The position numbers and the translations under genes were made by a program. A model generated the notes under the pieces. The model worked only from the letters and a program-made list of their open reading frames with translations, was not told the DNA's origin and ran no database searches. Shown piece after piece: positions 21,622 through 33,155 of a stretch of 64,000 nucleotides of DNA. The stretch comes from Zopfochytrium polystomum (taxonomy: Eukaryota > Chytridiomycota > Chytridiomycetes > Chytridiales > Chytridiaceae), in assembly GCA_025765615.1 (NCBI GenBank), contig JAIVFJ010000174.1, positions 1 through 64,000 on the forward strand. The letters run 5' to 3'. Within the stretch, counting starts at the first letter, position 1. Each line of letters starts with the position of its first letter.

Positions 21622-22015
21622 CCTTATCCGCCTTGGAGTCGAACGGCGCTGCCAGGGGAGGGTCTGAGGGTGCTGTGGAGGAGGATGGTGACGGCGTCAT
21701 CGTCGAGCGAGTGCTTGTGCGTGTGTGTGTGTGTGTGTGTGCGTGCGTGCGTGCGTATGTGTGGGTGGCTTGCCTTTCTTTGTGTGAGTGAAGCGAGCGA
21801 GTGAAAAAGGTCTGCTCGCCCCGTCCATTTATTACGTATTTTGCCACGCCACAAGTCGAGACACGTGCCTGCGCGAAAGCGTCAGTGTGACGCAAATGAC
21901 TCATGCTCGCAAACTTTGACTCTTTTCCCATCCTTAACTTTTCTTTCTTTTTCTTTTTTTTCTTTTTTTTCGTTTGGCGCGAAGACGCCAACCTGAAGCT
22001 AATTTACACCCTCCA
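21622..22015. promoter_or_regulatory. Upstream region of the DUF2408-like gene
   Basis: Contains a GT/GTGC microsatellite (about 21717-21760) and, on the minus strand, a broken poly(A) tract (21939-21970). No gene is seen. It also takes the 3' end of the WDR59 gene. Confidence 0.5.
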
Positions 22016-25000
22016 TCATCCCACCACTGCAACGGCGTCGCCCATAGCCTTCCGGCACTCGCAGCCGCATCCAGTGGGACACTCCGCGTTTTATTCTTCA
22101 CCAAACCACGCCCTCATATGCTCGTAGTGCCCGCCGTGCCCGCACGCGAAGCACACGCTGGCGTGCCCGTTGTACGGGAGCCGGCACACCACGCACGTCG
22201 CCGACCGTCCCACGTCGCACGACTGGCACCGGGAAGCCGCCCCTCGGCTCGGCGACTCAAGGTCCGATTGGCAGATGGGACACGCGAGTCCAAAGTTGTC
22301 TTGTTGATTTTTTTTTGTTTTCGGTGAAAAGCGCAATGAGGTTAGCTTTGCGAGGAGGTGCGCGTCCCGAAAAAAAGCATCGGATTTTTCACATGAACCC
22401 TAATAATGTCGGCTTGTCGGCGTTGAGTTTGGGCAGAAACTTGAGTATCTCGGCTCGCCTCTCCAGCAACCCCCAGTCGTACAGCATGTCTGCGTAGCAC
22501 AACATGGCTCGGAGGCAGGTTGCCGCCAGTTTGGACTGGTATGATGCTCGCATTTCCGCGCCCCCTTCGGACAGGTCGCCGCGGCAGCGACGGCGTGACT
22601 ACAGAGTAGGTCCGTGGCGGGAACCGCCCACCGCTCCCGCTGTTGCCGCTCGCACCGGCGCCGGGGACAATCATCATCATCCCCGCGGCCGCCGCCGCGG
22701 CAGCCGCAGTCGCCGAGCTGCGCGAGCTGTACGACAACCCATTGTTGTTGCTGAGCCCGCCGCGAGACGGGCCGCCATTGCCGCCGCCACCGATATTCAG
22801 CGGTGCTGACGTCGTCGCACCAATCATCATGCGCCGCGTCAGCCAGCTCTCGCCGCCAGGTACCCCCTCATTGCTGTAACGTGATTGGAGGCTGCCTGGC
22901 ACTCCCCTCTCTCGCTCCGCGGGTCCCAAATCGTCAGATCCCGGCGTAGTACCCGCAGCTGCTAGCAAGGACCCTGCCGTCGAAAACGAGTTGCGGCTCG
23001 ATGGGATCGTGTCGGCGGGACTCATTCGATAACCTCCGTTGTGCGTGTCAAAGTACGCCGAGTGGGACGCTCCTCCTCCTCCACCGCCGCCTTCCAAACC
23101 CAAAGAGTACGAGTGACCAGGTGCTCCATATTTCTCCCCAGCAGGAGACACGACGTCTGTGGAAGACTGAAAGGCTATCGGCGACGGACCGTTCGAGGAA
23201 AGGAAAGGCCGTCCAAACCACTCTGGTGATGGTTCCGGCTGTTTGTCATACTTTAGTATTGGGCCTGATTTGGTAACGGCACGGCAAGACTTACTTTCAC
23301 GAACAAATCGATTCCAAACGGCTCCATCACTATGCACAGTAGAAGAGTAAGAGACTGAATGTCACCAACACGTAGTAGATGAGTGAAGCTGAAGTTCGAT
23401 CCCGTTAGTGAGTCAGCCCGGTTTGTCCAAATTCTTACATAAGTGGAATCAGGCGCTGACCAAACCCTAGCATTCCGTCGGGGCTCGGGTGCTGCTCCAG
23501 CGCGTCGACCGATTGGACTGAGGACAAGGTAGGCGCTTTATCAAGCGATGGAGGAGAGTCGCGAAGCTTTGCGGCCTGCTCTCTGCGGGATCGGAGACGA
23601 CGAGACGGAGGATGCGAGCGCAATGAACTTTGCTCCTCCTGAGGGTTGAAGAACTGAGGTACTGGACGTGATCCACTTCCCTTCCCACCACCCAGAAATA
23701 GCGCGGCAAGCTTCCAAATTTGTTCCAAATCCGGCCGCTTCGCTTCAGCTGCAGCGCGAGAATTTTCTATACATATCGCTGAAGGCTCTGCGCCAATGAC
23801 ACTAGCAGTTTCACAGAAAGAATTTTGAGCAGCGTGAATCGATAAGGCATCAAGCGAAACGGAGCTTGTGAACCTTACCGAAGTTTTTCAGCTAAAGCCC
23901 TATTCACAGGAAGTAAATCTGACGCGTCTTTGACGGTGACAGCAAAACCGATGCCCTTCTTAACCGTGTCGGCGTTCCGCTCACTACTCAAACTTTGTGC
24001 TCCTGTTTGTGGTCCTTTTTCCGCAATTGACTCGGTCGCCACCGGTTCCGCTTCCCCCGTGTCACTGTCGCTACTGCGGGTTGTGCTAGTCTTGTCTGCA
24101 GATTCACTCGTCGTTGTACCGCCGGCATCTGAGATACCAGGAAACATACCAGTACTATTCCGTCCCGACACGCTCAGCAGGACACCACCGGTTCCTCGGC
24201 CGCTTTTGTCGCTGCTGCCATCGTCGTCGTCATCGTCGCCAAGAATAGAGTGAGAAACAGTCGCGATGTTGCCTGCGAGACTGCCAGAGGGGAAGGAAGC
24301 GGCCAGTGTTGGTGGTCGTTGTTGTGCCCCCCTCCGTTCCTGCAGACAAAGGGGGTGGGACAGACGCGAAAAATGCAGAAGAATTCGTGCCGAATATTGG
24401 CTCGAGCATCAAGGGCGTCTGCTGAAGCGACACGCCACCACTCGCAAAAAGCACTGCCTCGTCTAGGGATAACTGGCGCTCCCGCAAAGCTCTGGTGGGA
24501 ACGCTGCCAACCCTTGTTTCGGCGTCCGCTGACTCTCGACGAACCGGGCGGGGCAGCGGGGAAAGGGGTGAAATAATGACGGGACGAATAAATGCAGAGG
24601 CGGAGGACACCGAGAGGGATGGCCTCTTCGCCGTCGTTATAGGTTGTAATCCTTTTGCACTCTCTCTGTCTTCTCTTGAAGTGGCACCTTGCGGCTGCTG
24701 TAAGCTCCCGTGAGTTCTTGGCGGAGAAAAGACATCGTCCTCAAACTCCACATCAATTGTGAAATTCGCCATATTTTCAGCAAGCGCACCAGAAAATTCC
24801 GATTGATCCATTCCAGTGTCCACCGCGTGAGGATGCGCATGGACGTGATGCTGGGTTTCAAAGTCACCAAGGGTATCCGAGATTTTCGGTATGGAAGCCA
24901 TTCTGCGGGGTTGCTGCTTGCGGAGGAATTCCCGAAATGATTCAAAGTGGGCAAAGGTTTTTGGGTGATTATCGAAATGAAAGGCGGTTTTGCGGTTTGT

Positions 25001-27665
25001 GAATGCTGTGGTTTTCGGATGTGGAAATGAAGAAAAGAAGCAAACGAGTTTTCCTTCGATTGATGAAGTGGTACAATAGCATTAAAGGAATAGCTGGGTG
25101 TTTGGTGAACTTCATCAATGCTTACCACACTTCGAAAATGAGGCTCCACAGAGCCTCGGATATGGCGTGTTCTTCGCCTTAGCTGCATCATTCCCAGTCC
25201 CCGGCTTTCCTCGAGACCGAGAATTTAGCGATCGATTTGGATCTGCAAGCGAGTCCAGAGACGGTGCTTCTTTCAAAGTCACAACCCCCCCACTCATTTG
25301 GCCAGCCAAGGCTTTCATTGATAGCGCTGGTGACGATTGTCCACTGCTTCGTTGCGAGACTGCTTCAGGCGATGTCAAGCGTTTCAGGAAACGCTCCGAA
25401 GGAAAGAAAGCGCACGCAATGCTCTAAACAGGGCTCCCCCATCTTTGTAAGTTCCCGGACAAGAGCAGAGAGGCTCGTGACAAGATGGGACCGGCACTGC
25501 GGAGATATTGGGGAAGAGCGGGCAATATCGAAGATTGGTGCGGAGGCTCGTGGAGAGTAAAGTGACTGCGATGATCGTGTGGAAGGGAAAATGATATCCA
25601 CGTTGAGGTCGACAAAGTCTTGTTTCGGGCCGTCTTCAGTATCACCCCAGCCTGCAGTCGTTCGTATCTTCAAGTAAACAGTCCTTGTTGGTTTGTCGAG
25701 CTAAGATGAGAAAGAAACACGTGTTGGTTGCTCGCGACCTCGAAAAAACCAAAAGCGGACGAACCTTCTCTAATGTCACATTGGGAAACTTTTTGATCAA
25801 GTTTGCAATTTTCGGCTCAAACGCATCGGCCAACAGCGGATCGTTAGACTCGATAGCAGTGTCCACTTGGCGGACAGCATCCCGGCCCAAAGTTGATATC
25901 CGCTGAGAACTGGCACTGGCTGCGATGCTCGAAAATCCTGGCCTTAATGCAGCACTCTGTTGCAAAAGCGTCATGGACGGCGCTGAAGCCACAGATTGCA
26001 GCATCGAGGGCAGCGGGAGCGGGCTGGGGTTTTGTGAGACGGATCCAACGATGTTTCTGGGATGACGTGATGCACCCGCCAAATACGGCTTGTCCGAAGT
26101 CGGTCGTTGGTACCCAACTGCCTGGGAAACGGTGGCGTCACAAACATTGCTGGAAATGATAATGTGCTGAGCTCACCTCCAAGGTATTGTTGTCGACGGG
26201 CCACAACCGAAGAGTTTGATCTTTCGACCACGTGACGAGCTGGAATTGAGCATCCGCTGAATTGCAGCGAGTTAACGAAGTGAATCAGTCAACTAAGAAA
26301 GCAGGACCTGGAAACTCTACCTGAACGAGGATTGCCACCCCGAACGCGCCAAACGAATTCTCGCACAACATCAGTGTGGCCAGCGAAGGTGGTAACGGGC
26401 TCGTCGAGCCTATCACAAGACCAAAGAGTCAGGGTGTTCTCCTTCCGCTGAGGCATTGTAACGATAGCCGATCCGAAAGGCTGTGATCATCAGGCACGTA
26501 GGACCTGTCAAACATTGCCTTGCGTCAGGGAGAACAGCTCACCGTAAAACGAGATCTCCAAATGGGAGATCCTGTTGTTATCGTTCCAAGGCTTGTGCGC
26601 GGTTGGTTGATGTTCCAAAACTAAGAACACTCCGCTTAAGTTGACTTTGAAGCTAAAATTGGTCCGATTTACCTTGACAGTCTGGTCCTGACTTGATGTG
26701 ATCACCTCACTTTCGACGTGCGGACTCCAGTCGATTCCATTGATTTTCGTGCGGTGAGCGGTGATGAGAGTGACCTCCTTGGAACCTTTCTGTGTTGCGG
26801 GTTTCAATGCTGTAGTTCACTCATTACGGTCCACGTACCCTTGTGTCCCATATCCGCAAATCTGTGTCGTGAGACGATGCAAGCATGTTTTCATTGATTC
26901 GACTCCATTTGACTTGAGTCGCTCCGGCTGTGGCAGGTTCCAACAAAGCGAGCAAATTCAGAGCTCTCAGCGTATGCAAAGCTTCAAATGCACATACTCG
27001 TCCATGAGCAAAATGAAGCGAACGGCCTGATGGATTGCGCGGGACCGCTCTTTCCGTCGACGCGCAAATCCCACAAATGGACATAGTTGTCATACGAGCA
27101 GGTGGCGAGAATATCTGGATGGAAAAAACTCCAATGCAAGTCGGAAACGGCACGCTGATGGCTCTGCAGAATGTGCTCGATATTGTGGTGCACATTCGCC
27201 ACGGAGCTGATGGCGGTCGCTGTTCCGGTCGGATCGAGGTTCCATACCAAAACCTTCTGGTTGGACTTCAAAATCGGTGGCGATGCAGAATTCAGATTAG
27301 ACAGTTCTAGAAAGAAGGCGTGAAGTATAATTACAGTGCTCGCTATCCAAGCCTTTCTCGAAACGTGCGGATTCCATTGGACATCGGTGACCTCCCACTT
27401 CGTATTGTGCTTGATTTCGCGAGGGGGGTTGTCGAGATTCTCCAAATCTACTATCAGTAGACCTCGTTTCCTATTTCGCGAGTGGGTGGATCAAAGCGTA
27501 AGCACAACGAGGCGATCCCACCAATTTCAAAGGCGATTAGCTGAAAAGAACAAGCTGCATCTTCTCTTACGCGGCGAGCACGACGCTCTTTCCGGTGGGG
27601 CTGATGGACAGGGACGTAACGGGCTGCTCGATGCGCAGAGCATGCGCCGTGTCAAAGTTGGGCAT
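22016..27665 (-). CDS. WDR59/SEA3: WDR59 / SEA3 (Mtc5), GATOR2-SEACAT subunit, with frame breaks
   Basis: Scaffold of the SEACAT/GATOR2 complex that signals amino-acid status to TORC1 at the vacuole. About 16 exons: 27571-27665, 27335-27470, 26998-27265, 26839-26927, 26673-26789, 26543-26620, 26321-26480, 26177-26256, 25765-26121, 25126-25700, 23879-25053, 23439-23801, 23295-23388, 22603-23250, about 22410-22535, and a last exon from about 22290. Order: N-terminal WD40 propeller (blades with HLWDLR, RIWDTR, KFWNI, LRLWPV), an RWD domain around 25400-25690, a disordered Ser/Thr-rich linker, a helical segment with CIENSR and LEQIWKLAALF, a Gly/Ser insert, then WGLLERRAEILKF and a C-terminal RING with CPIC and CGHGGH. 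The frame slips by +1 near 25405 and 24289. A TAA at 22091 interrupts the tail just before CPTGCGCEC. The second-last junction is unresolved. Confidence 0.85.
22091..22093 (-). other. In-frame TAA inside the WDR59 RING tail
   Basis: In the frame of the last WDR59 exon, WFGEE is followed by TAA and then, without frame change, by NAECPTGCGCECRKAMGDA and a TGA at 22016-22018. The CPTGCGCxC tail supplies conserved zinc ligands in WDR59 and SEA3. The stop is therefore either a read-through codon, a base error or a recent nonsense mutation. Confidence 0.75.
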
Positions 27666-28144
27666 CAGTCACGTGCCACCGCATTCACAACAAATTCGTT
27701 TGAGCGCGATAAAGTTGTGCAAGCCGTCTTTCGCATTGCACTGGTTGAAGGTGAAACAATTGCGAGGGCGAAGCAAAGTGGTGGTCGCCGCGAAGCGAAA
27801 GAGAATCATTCTATTTGAACGACTGAAGCACCGCTCCCCCACCACAGTGGCCATACCCAAAGAAGAAGAAAGAAAAAAAAACATCGTGGCTTGCACGAAC
27901 CACTGTATTCATCTTCGCCACTCTCTCACTTATTAATTAAAGCAGGTTTTCCTGAAGATTACGATTGCACGCACCAGTCTTGCAGCGCACTGTCGAACGA
28001 AAAAAAAGGAAACTCAGGCTTCACCGCGTTCGAGCAGACATCCACACCAACGAGAAAAAAGAAAGGGAGAGAATTTACCCTCTTTGCGTTCTGTGCCTGA
28101 GAATGAGCGAGCTTTGCAAACTTACGGGGCTGGTCCCATGGCCA

Positions 28145-28620
28145 CGGAGAGAAAGAGAGTGAGAGTGAGAGAGAGAGTGAGAGAGAGAGAGTGAGAGAGA
28201 GAGTAGGTGTGTGCACGTTGTGAGAATGAGTGAGTGTACGTGTTGCGAGAATGAGCTGAATGAAGCGAATGAGCGAGAGAGTGAAACTGTGAAGTGAAAG
28301 AGAGTGCATGTGAGTGAGAGAGAGCGGGAGAGAGAGAGTGTGTGTGTGGGAGTGATGAAGTGCGTGTGTGGGGGAGAGAGTGTGTGTTTGTGAGAGTGGT
28401 AGATATCGAGTGAGAGTGAGAGTGAGAGTGACTGGGAGAGTGAGTGAGTGAGTGAGCGAGAATGTGCGTGAGAGTGTGTTTGTGTGAGCGAGCGTGTGTG
28501 TGAGTGCAAGGGCAGAGTGAGTGAGACAGAGAGAGAAAGTGGGAGAGAGAATGAGGGTGAGGCTGAGAATTGTGAGAGAGGGTGCATTGGAGAGAGAGCG
28601 AGAGAGTAAGAGCAGACGAG
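28145..28620 (+). repeat. Long purine-rich GAGA/GTGA tract
   Basis: Nearly 480 nt in which the plus strand is almost free of C and built from GAGA, GTGAGA, GTGTG and GAATGAG words. It is a mosaic of diverged GA and GT microsatellites with strong purine-strand asymmetry, so triplex (H-DNA) formation is possible. Confidence 0.85.
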
Positions 28621-29199
28621 CAAGCAATAAGGGGCGGGACTCCAAGTACGGAGGGACGGATTAGGGTCAACATAATCGATAGGCCCAAAGTAAGGGAGAA
28701 AACAAGGAGCACAAACCCATTTCTCATAAAACCCAGGAGGAAAGAGGAGAAGCGATGCGAAATGCAATAGCGGGAGGAGCCGGGCACAAAAGAAGCAAAA
28801 TTCTTCGAAGTTTTCCTTCTCCAAACAACAAGAAAAACAAGGAGGAACTCACCGGCCATCTTCAATACAAAAAAAAATGCTCGAAACAAGAAACCGACGA
28901 ATCGATTAACTCACCTATTCGACAGTCTAAAAATCGATTGGTACTTTCCAGAGCAAAAAGTAAAAGGAAGAAGCAAACGGGCGGCAGGCCCTCCCCAAAA
29001 AAAATAGAAATAAAATAAAATGAGAATCCACGAACCGGACTTATCGAAACAAAAAGGAAAAGAAAAACGACACACGCACCTGGGCGAACGGCGGCGGGCC
29101 TAAAAAACAAGTAGAATCCACGTACCGGACTGCCGAAGACCCGATCGAATTGACACGGGGAAGAAAGAGCAAGAGAGGGCGAGAGAGAGATCGTGCGCA

Positions 29200-29201
<2 letters not shown>

Positions 29202-29238
<37 letters not shown>
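29202..29238 (+). repeat. (TG)n microsatellite
   Basis: About 18 uninterrupted TG units, followed at 29262-29272 by a run of G. Alternating purine-pyrimidine sequence can adopt Z-DNA. Confidence 0.95.
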
Positions 29239-29239
<1 letters not shown>

Positions 29240-30286
29240 GTGAAAGGGTTCAACTGGCGTGGGGGGGGGGGCGGTTGGTAACCCACCGCTTCTTCGATGT
29301 GGATCTACACATTGAATCCGACCAGTGATGAGTCATGATCTACTCCTGTGCCGTCGGCAAACTGACCTAACCCTGAGGAAAGGAGTAGGAAGAAGGCTCG
29401 GAGATGAAGGAGAGGAGAGAATCTCTCTCGCAAGAAAAACAGCCAATCAATTTAGTCGGAGGTTGATTTCGAGCTCGACGGCTGTAACAAAACGAACTTC
29501 GATAACTTTACTTCCTATAGACTCCACCCATACTTCCGACATTCTCTAGCTGGGCTTTGGTCACCATTTCTATTTCGCTCTTTCTCCTTTCTTTCTGTCG
29601 CTTCTGTTTCCTTCTTCGGGGTCAGAGTGGCCTTCACTTCCGTTCGTGTCTATTCGGTCCTTATCTCTCCACCCGTGGAACTGAAAGAAAGCAGCCCTGG
29701 ACGGACGTTCACTAGCAAACGATTCCTCTCTGCTGAGCTTGCCATTCGGAGTTAATCGCGAATGTGTCCAAATTGCCGGGCGAAAAGAATCGATCGGCAA
29801 GAAATCGTCATCGTGGTCGAGCCGGCAGCAGACCCATCCCCAACTATAGTTGCTGTGGCCTGAAGCACACTTTCAGCGATCTCAAGCTTCCTTTGCACTC
29901 TGCTGTCAACTGGAGAAAGTCGTAACACCGTTCCAACTCCAATCCACCCAAGCAAAGGTACCCGCTGCTGCCAACGTTGAATGTTACCCCCATGCTCCAA
30001 AGAAAGTGTGCTGATGCCGTTCTGGCTTTTGCTACGGCTAAACAACAGAGCCCAACAATCGAGATTGATTGATTGATTGATTGAGTGATTATTGATGCAC
30101 CAATCGGTGAATTGGGGGCAGCTCCTGTTTCTGCAGCAGCTGTTCAGCAATTTCTGCTCCTTTTTTTTGACAGGCTGTCTCCAGCTCTGCTCGCGCGCCC
30201 GCTCGCTCGGATCTTGAAGAAAATTTTGTCGAAGTTTGTTTGTCTGTTCCTGGCAACAACAACGAAGACAGGAAATTCAGCATACG

Positions 30287-30287
<1 letters not shown>

Positions 30288-30328
<41 letters not shown>

Positions 30329-30385
30329 CAGAGAGAGAGTGTGAGAGGCCGGGTGAGAGAGAGAGAGAGAGACAGAGAGAGAAGG
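30288..30385 (+). repeat. (GA)n tracts in the galactokinase promoter
   Basis: Two GAGA tracts separated by a short GTGAGAGGCCGGGT spacer, about 150-250 nt upstream of the galactokinase start. The arrangement recalls the GA tract in the HSP70 promoter. Confidence 0.8.
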
Positions 30386-30445
30386 ACCGAGACAACAACA
30401 GGATGTCCTCCACGACTGGCCCTTCCGCTTTTGGTCGTGTGTTGC

Positions 30446-30500
30446 AAAAAAATCGGGAAGAGAAAAAAAGAAAAAAAAAAAACCAAAAAAAAAAAAAAAA
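30446..30500 (+). promoter_or_regulatory. Broken poly(dA:dT) tract before galactokinase
   Basis: A-rich run with only a few interruptions, ending 35 nt before the galactokinase ATG; probably part of the 5'UTR or a nucleosome-free promoter. Confidence 0.5.
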
Positions 30501-30535
30501 CACTCTCACACGCTCACACTCTCACCCAGCTCACA

Positions 30536-32492
30536 ATGACAACAACGACCACCCCGCCCGAGCTTGCCTCCGTCGACGCCCTTCTCGCCAACGCGGACCC
30601 CGCCGTCGTCGCGGCCGCCACGGCGAGGTACGCCGCCATCCACGCCGCGTTCGTCGCCCGCTTCGGCTCCGCCCCGCGCTTCTTTGCTCGCTCCCCTGGT
30701 CGCGTCAACATCATCGGTGCGTTTGCGAGTGTGTTCGGGCGTGGGCGTCTGCGCGTCTGCGCGTGCGTGTGCGTGTGCCTTCTCTGTACATGCAGTGCAA
30801 CCCGTTTCGTTTCGTGAGTGCCAACGCTGTAAACTTTCTTCTGACGGAACCAACTGCCTCCAGGCGAGCACATCGACTACTGTGGTTACAGTGTCATGCC
30901 CATGGCCATTGCTCGTGACGTCATAATCGCTGTGGCACCGGCAGCGGACGAGGACGACGCGGCGCCCAAAAAGGTCACCGTCGTCAACATCAACCCGGCA
31001 AAGTACCCCGACCACACCTTTGTCCACAGCTCGTCCGACATTGTCGAAATCGACTCGTCCGTGCACGCGTGGACCAACTACTTCAAGTGCGGCTACAAGG
31101 GGGCGTTCCAGGTACTCTTGGAAGACAGCGTGTCGGACGCTGCCAATGGTCGGTCGCTCAACATCCTCATTGACGGAAACGTCCCCGCCGGCGCTGGTGT
31201 GTCCAGCAGTTCTGCCCTCGTGTGCGCATCCGCTCTTGCCACTCTGACTGCATTCGATCACGCCATCGACAAGGTCCGCCTCACTGAGACGGCCATCCGC
31301 TCCGAGCGTTTTGCTGGGGTGCAAACGGGCGGGTGAGGGCTTGCTTGCGTTGACTTTCCTCCAGACTTTACCCCACCTCCCTCCCTCCTGCCTATGTAAC
31401 CGCTTCCCTACCTTCCGAAACTCCAGCATGGACCAGTCCATCTCCATCATGGGCACCGCCGACTCTGCCCTCCTCATCCACTTCTTCCCCAAACTGTCAG
31501 CCGACCCCATGCGCTTCCCCAAATCAGACACGCCCTTTGTCTTTGTGATCGCCAACACCCTCGTGACCGCCGACAAGCACACCACCGCCCCCACAAACTA
31601 CAACCTCCGCGTCGTCGAGACCCGCCTCGCCGCCGCCCTCCTCGCGGCAAAGTACCTGTCCGCGTCCCACCCGTACCGCAAGCACGGCGCCCCCGAGCGC
31701 ATCACCCTGCGCGACTTCCACAGCGAGTGGCTCAAGGAAGGAAACGAGGTCGCCGGCGAGTCCGAGGCCGACACACTCAGGAGGCTCGAAGCCCTGGCGG
31801 CGTCCGCCTTCCACGACGAGCCGTACACCAAGGCTGAGGTCGCCACGGAGCTGGGCATCACCGAAGATGTGCTGGACCAGATCTTTATCGGCAGCATCGT
31901 GATTCGGTACGATGGCCTGCGGATCAAGAAGCGCGCAGTCCACGCCTTTTCCGAGGCACGCCGCGTGTTTGAGTTCCGTGACGTGTGCGCTCTTAAGGCG
32001 CCTTACACAGGAGACTTGCTCAAGGTAAACGAGAGAGCACTATTCTCGTTTTCTTTTTATTAACTGATGGCAATAAATTGTGCAGGACCTCGGCGACTTG
32101 ATGAACGCCTCGCAAAAGAGCTGCAGGGAGGACTTCAACTGCAGTTGCGCCGAGATTGACGAGCTCACCGCCATCGCGAGGTAAAACACACACGCGCAAA
32201 TCCCTTGGAAACGAAGCACCGTTCCACTTTTTGCTGACACAATTCTCGACAAAAAAGGTCCGCTGGTGCGTACGGTTCGCGTCTGACAGGCGCCGGATGG
32301 GGCGGCTGCACCGTGTCGCTCGTCCCGGAGCCCATCCTCGGCAAATTTATCGAAACCGTCACCGAAGAGTACTACTACAAGAAGAACCCCGCGCTCCGCG
32401 AGAACCCGAACCGCGCCACCCTCCTCGCGGACTGGATCTTTGCGTCCAAGCCCTCTGCTGGCGCTGCCGTGCTGCGCGGTCTTTCGTTCTGA
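30536..32492 (+). CDS. GAL1: Galactokinase
   Basis: Phosphorylates galactose at C1, the first step of the Leloir pathway, in the cytosol. Five exons: 30536-30716, 30864-31332, 31427-32024, 32086-32180 and 32258-32492. The CDS closes to 465 aa, usual for the family. The galactokinase signature GRVNIIGEHIDY spans residues 55-66. The GHMP phosphate loop PAGAGVSSSSAL lies near 200. The third motif, GAYGSRLTGAGWGGC, is near the C terminus. N-acetylgalactosamine kinase (GALK2) is the alternative because the sequence resembles both groups; the fungal context favours galactokinase. No GAL7/GAL10 neighbours are present, so there is no Leloir cluster in this window. AATAAA lies 136 nt past the stop. 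Confidence 0.95.
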
Positions 32493-32627
32493 TAAATTCG
32501 TGATGTCGAGCTGTCTTTGGATGATTTTGGGAAGGGACTTGCGCGTAAACGGCCTGGTGAATTTCGCTATTCTTCGTTTTTCGGTCTTCTCCCCCGCTGC
32601 GTTGTTTGCGTAGCTGTGGGAAACAAG

Positions 32628-32633
32628 AATAAA
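32628..32633 (+). terminator. Polyadenylation signal of galactokinase
   Basis: AATAAA, 136 nt downstream of the galactokinase stop codon. From here to 33155 I see no gene. Confidence 0.5.
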
Positions 32634-33155
32634 GAAGATACCTTCAAATTCTTGCGACAAAGAGCGTATATTTCTTTGCGACCTTTGAAAGATGGGAAAA
32701 GAAGGAACGCTGAAGGCCTGCCACATGCCGGTTGGTGGTTACCTTGAAGATATGTGCAGTATCAACTTTGATAGCGAGAACGAATCAGTCCTGAAATGAG
32801 AAGAGGAAATCCAATCAGCCCGAGGAAATCGAAATGCACTCACAGCACTTTTTCCCTTGGACGTCAAAATGGCGCCGTTGGCACAATCGCAAAATTCACC
32901 CCCCTCTTCACCGGACGCACTTCCTTTCCCTATTCATCGACGGTTTCCGGACCCGACATTCGAGAAGGCATGGCATGGCGTGACAATGATGCTGCTATAG
33001 CGAAGGGTTGGCCTTTTAAGCTCCCACAGAGGGATAGAATAGCGGCAGAGAAAGTCGATCCAAGGCAGTGTTTTCCCGCCTGAAATATTCTCCACAAACA
33101 GATCCAATCTTGTATTCACCAGAAAAAAAAGATAAACGAACTGTGCTCTTGATAC

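Larger units (their letters stand above)
27666..30535. other. Repeat-rich intergenic region between WDR59 and galactokinase
   Basis: About 2.9 kb between two divergent start codons, holding the promoters at its ends. Open frames in 28.0-28.9 kb are artefacts of GA/GT repeats (Ser-Leu-Thr-His strings). A minus-strand frame at 29752-30150 has no recognisable domain. No supported gene. Confidence 0.55.

Noticed and set aside
21624..21991. Alternative N terminus of the DUF2408-like gene from ATG 21704
   Set aside because: That frame runs into Arg-rich nonsense and does not join the conserved frame. The ATG at 21621 is in frame with the exon.
23391..23401. GTTCGATCC, resembling a tRNA B box
   Set aside because: The flanking five bases do not pair as a T stem and there is no A box or acceptor stem. 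It lies inside a WDR59 intron.
27959..28889. Long minus-strand open frames of 228-255 codons
   Set aside because: They encode Ser-Leu-Thr-His strings produced by translating GA/GT repeats in three frames at once. There is no coding signal.
29752..30150. 132-codon minus-strand frame
   Set aside because: Part of it looks protein-like, but there is no proper start, splice partner or family, and it lies in repeat-rich intergenic DNA.
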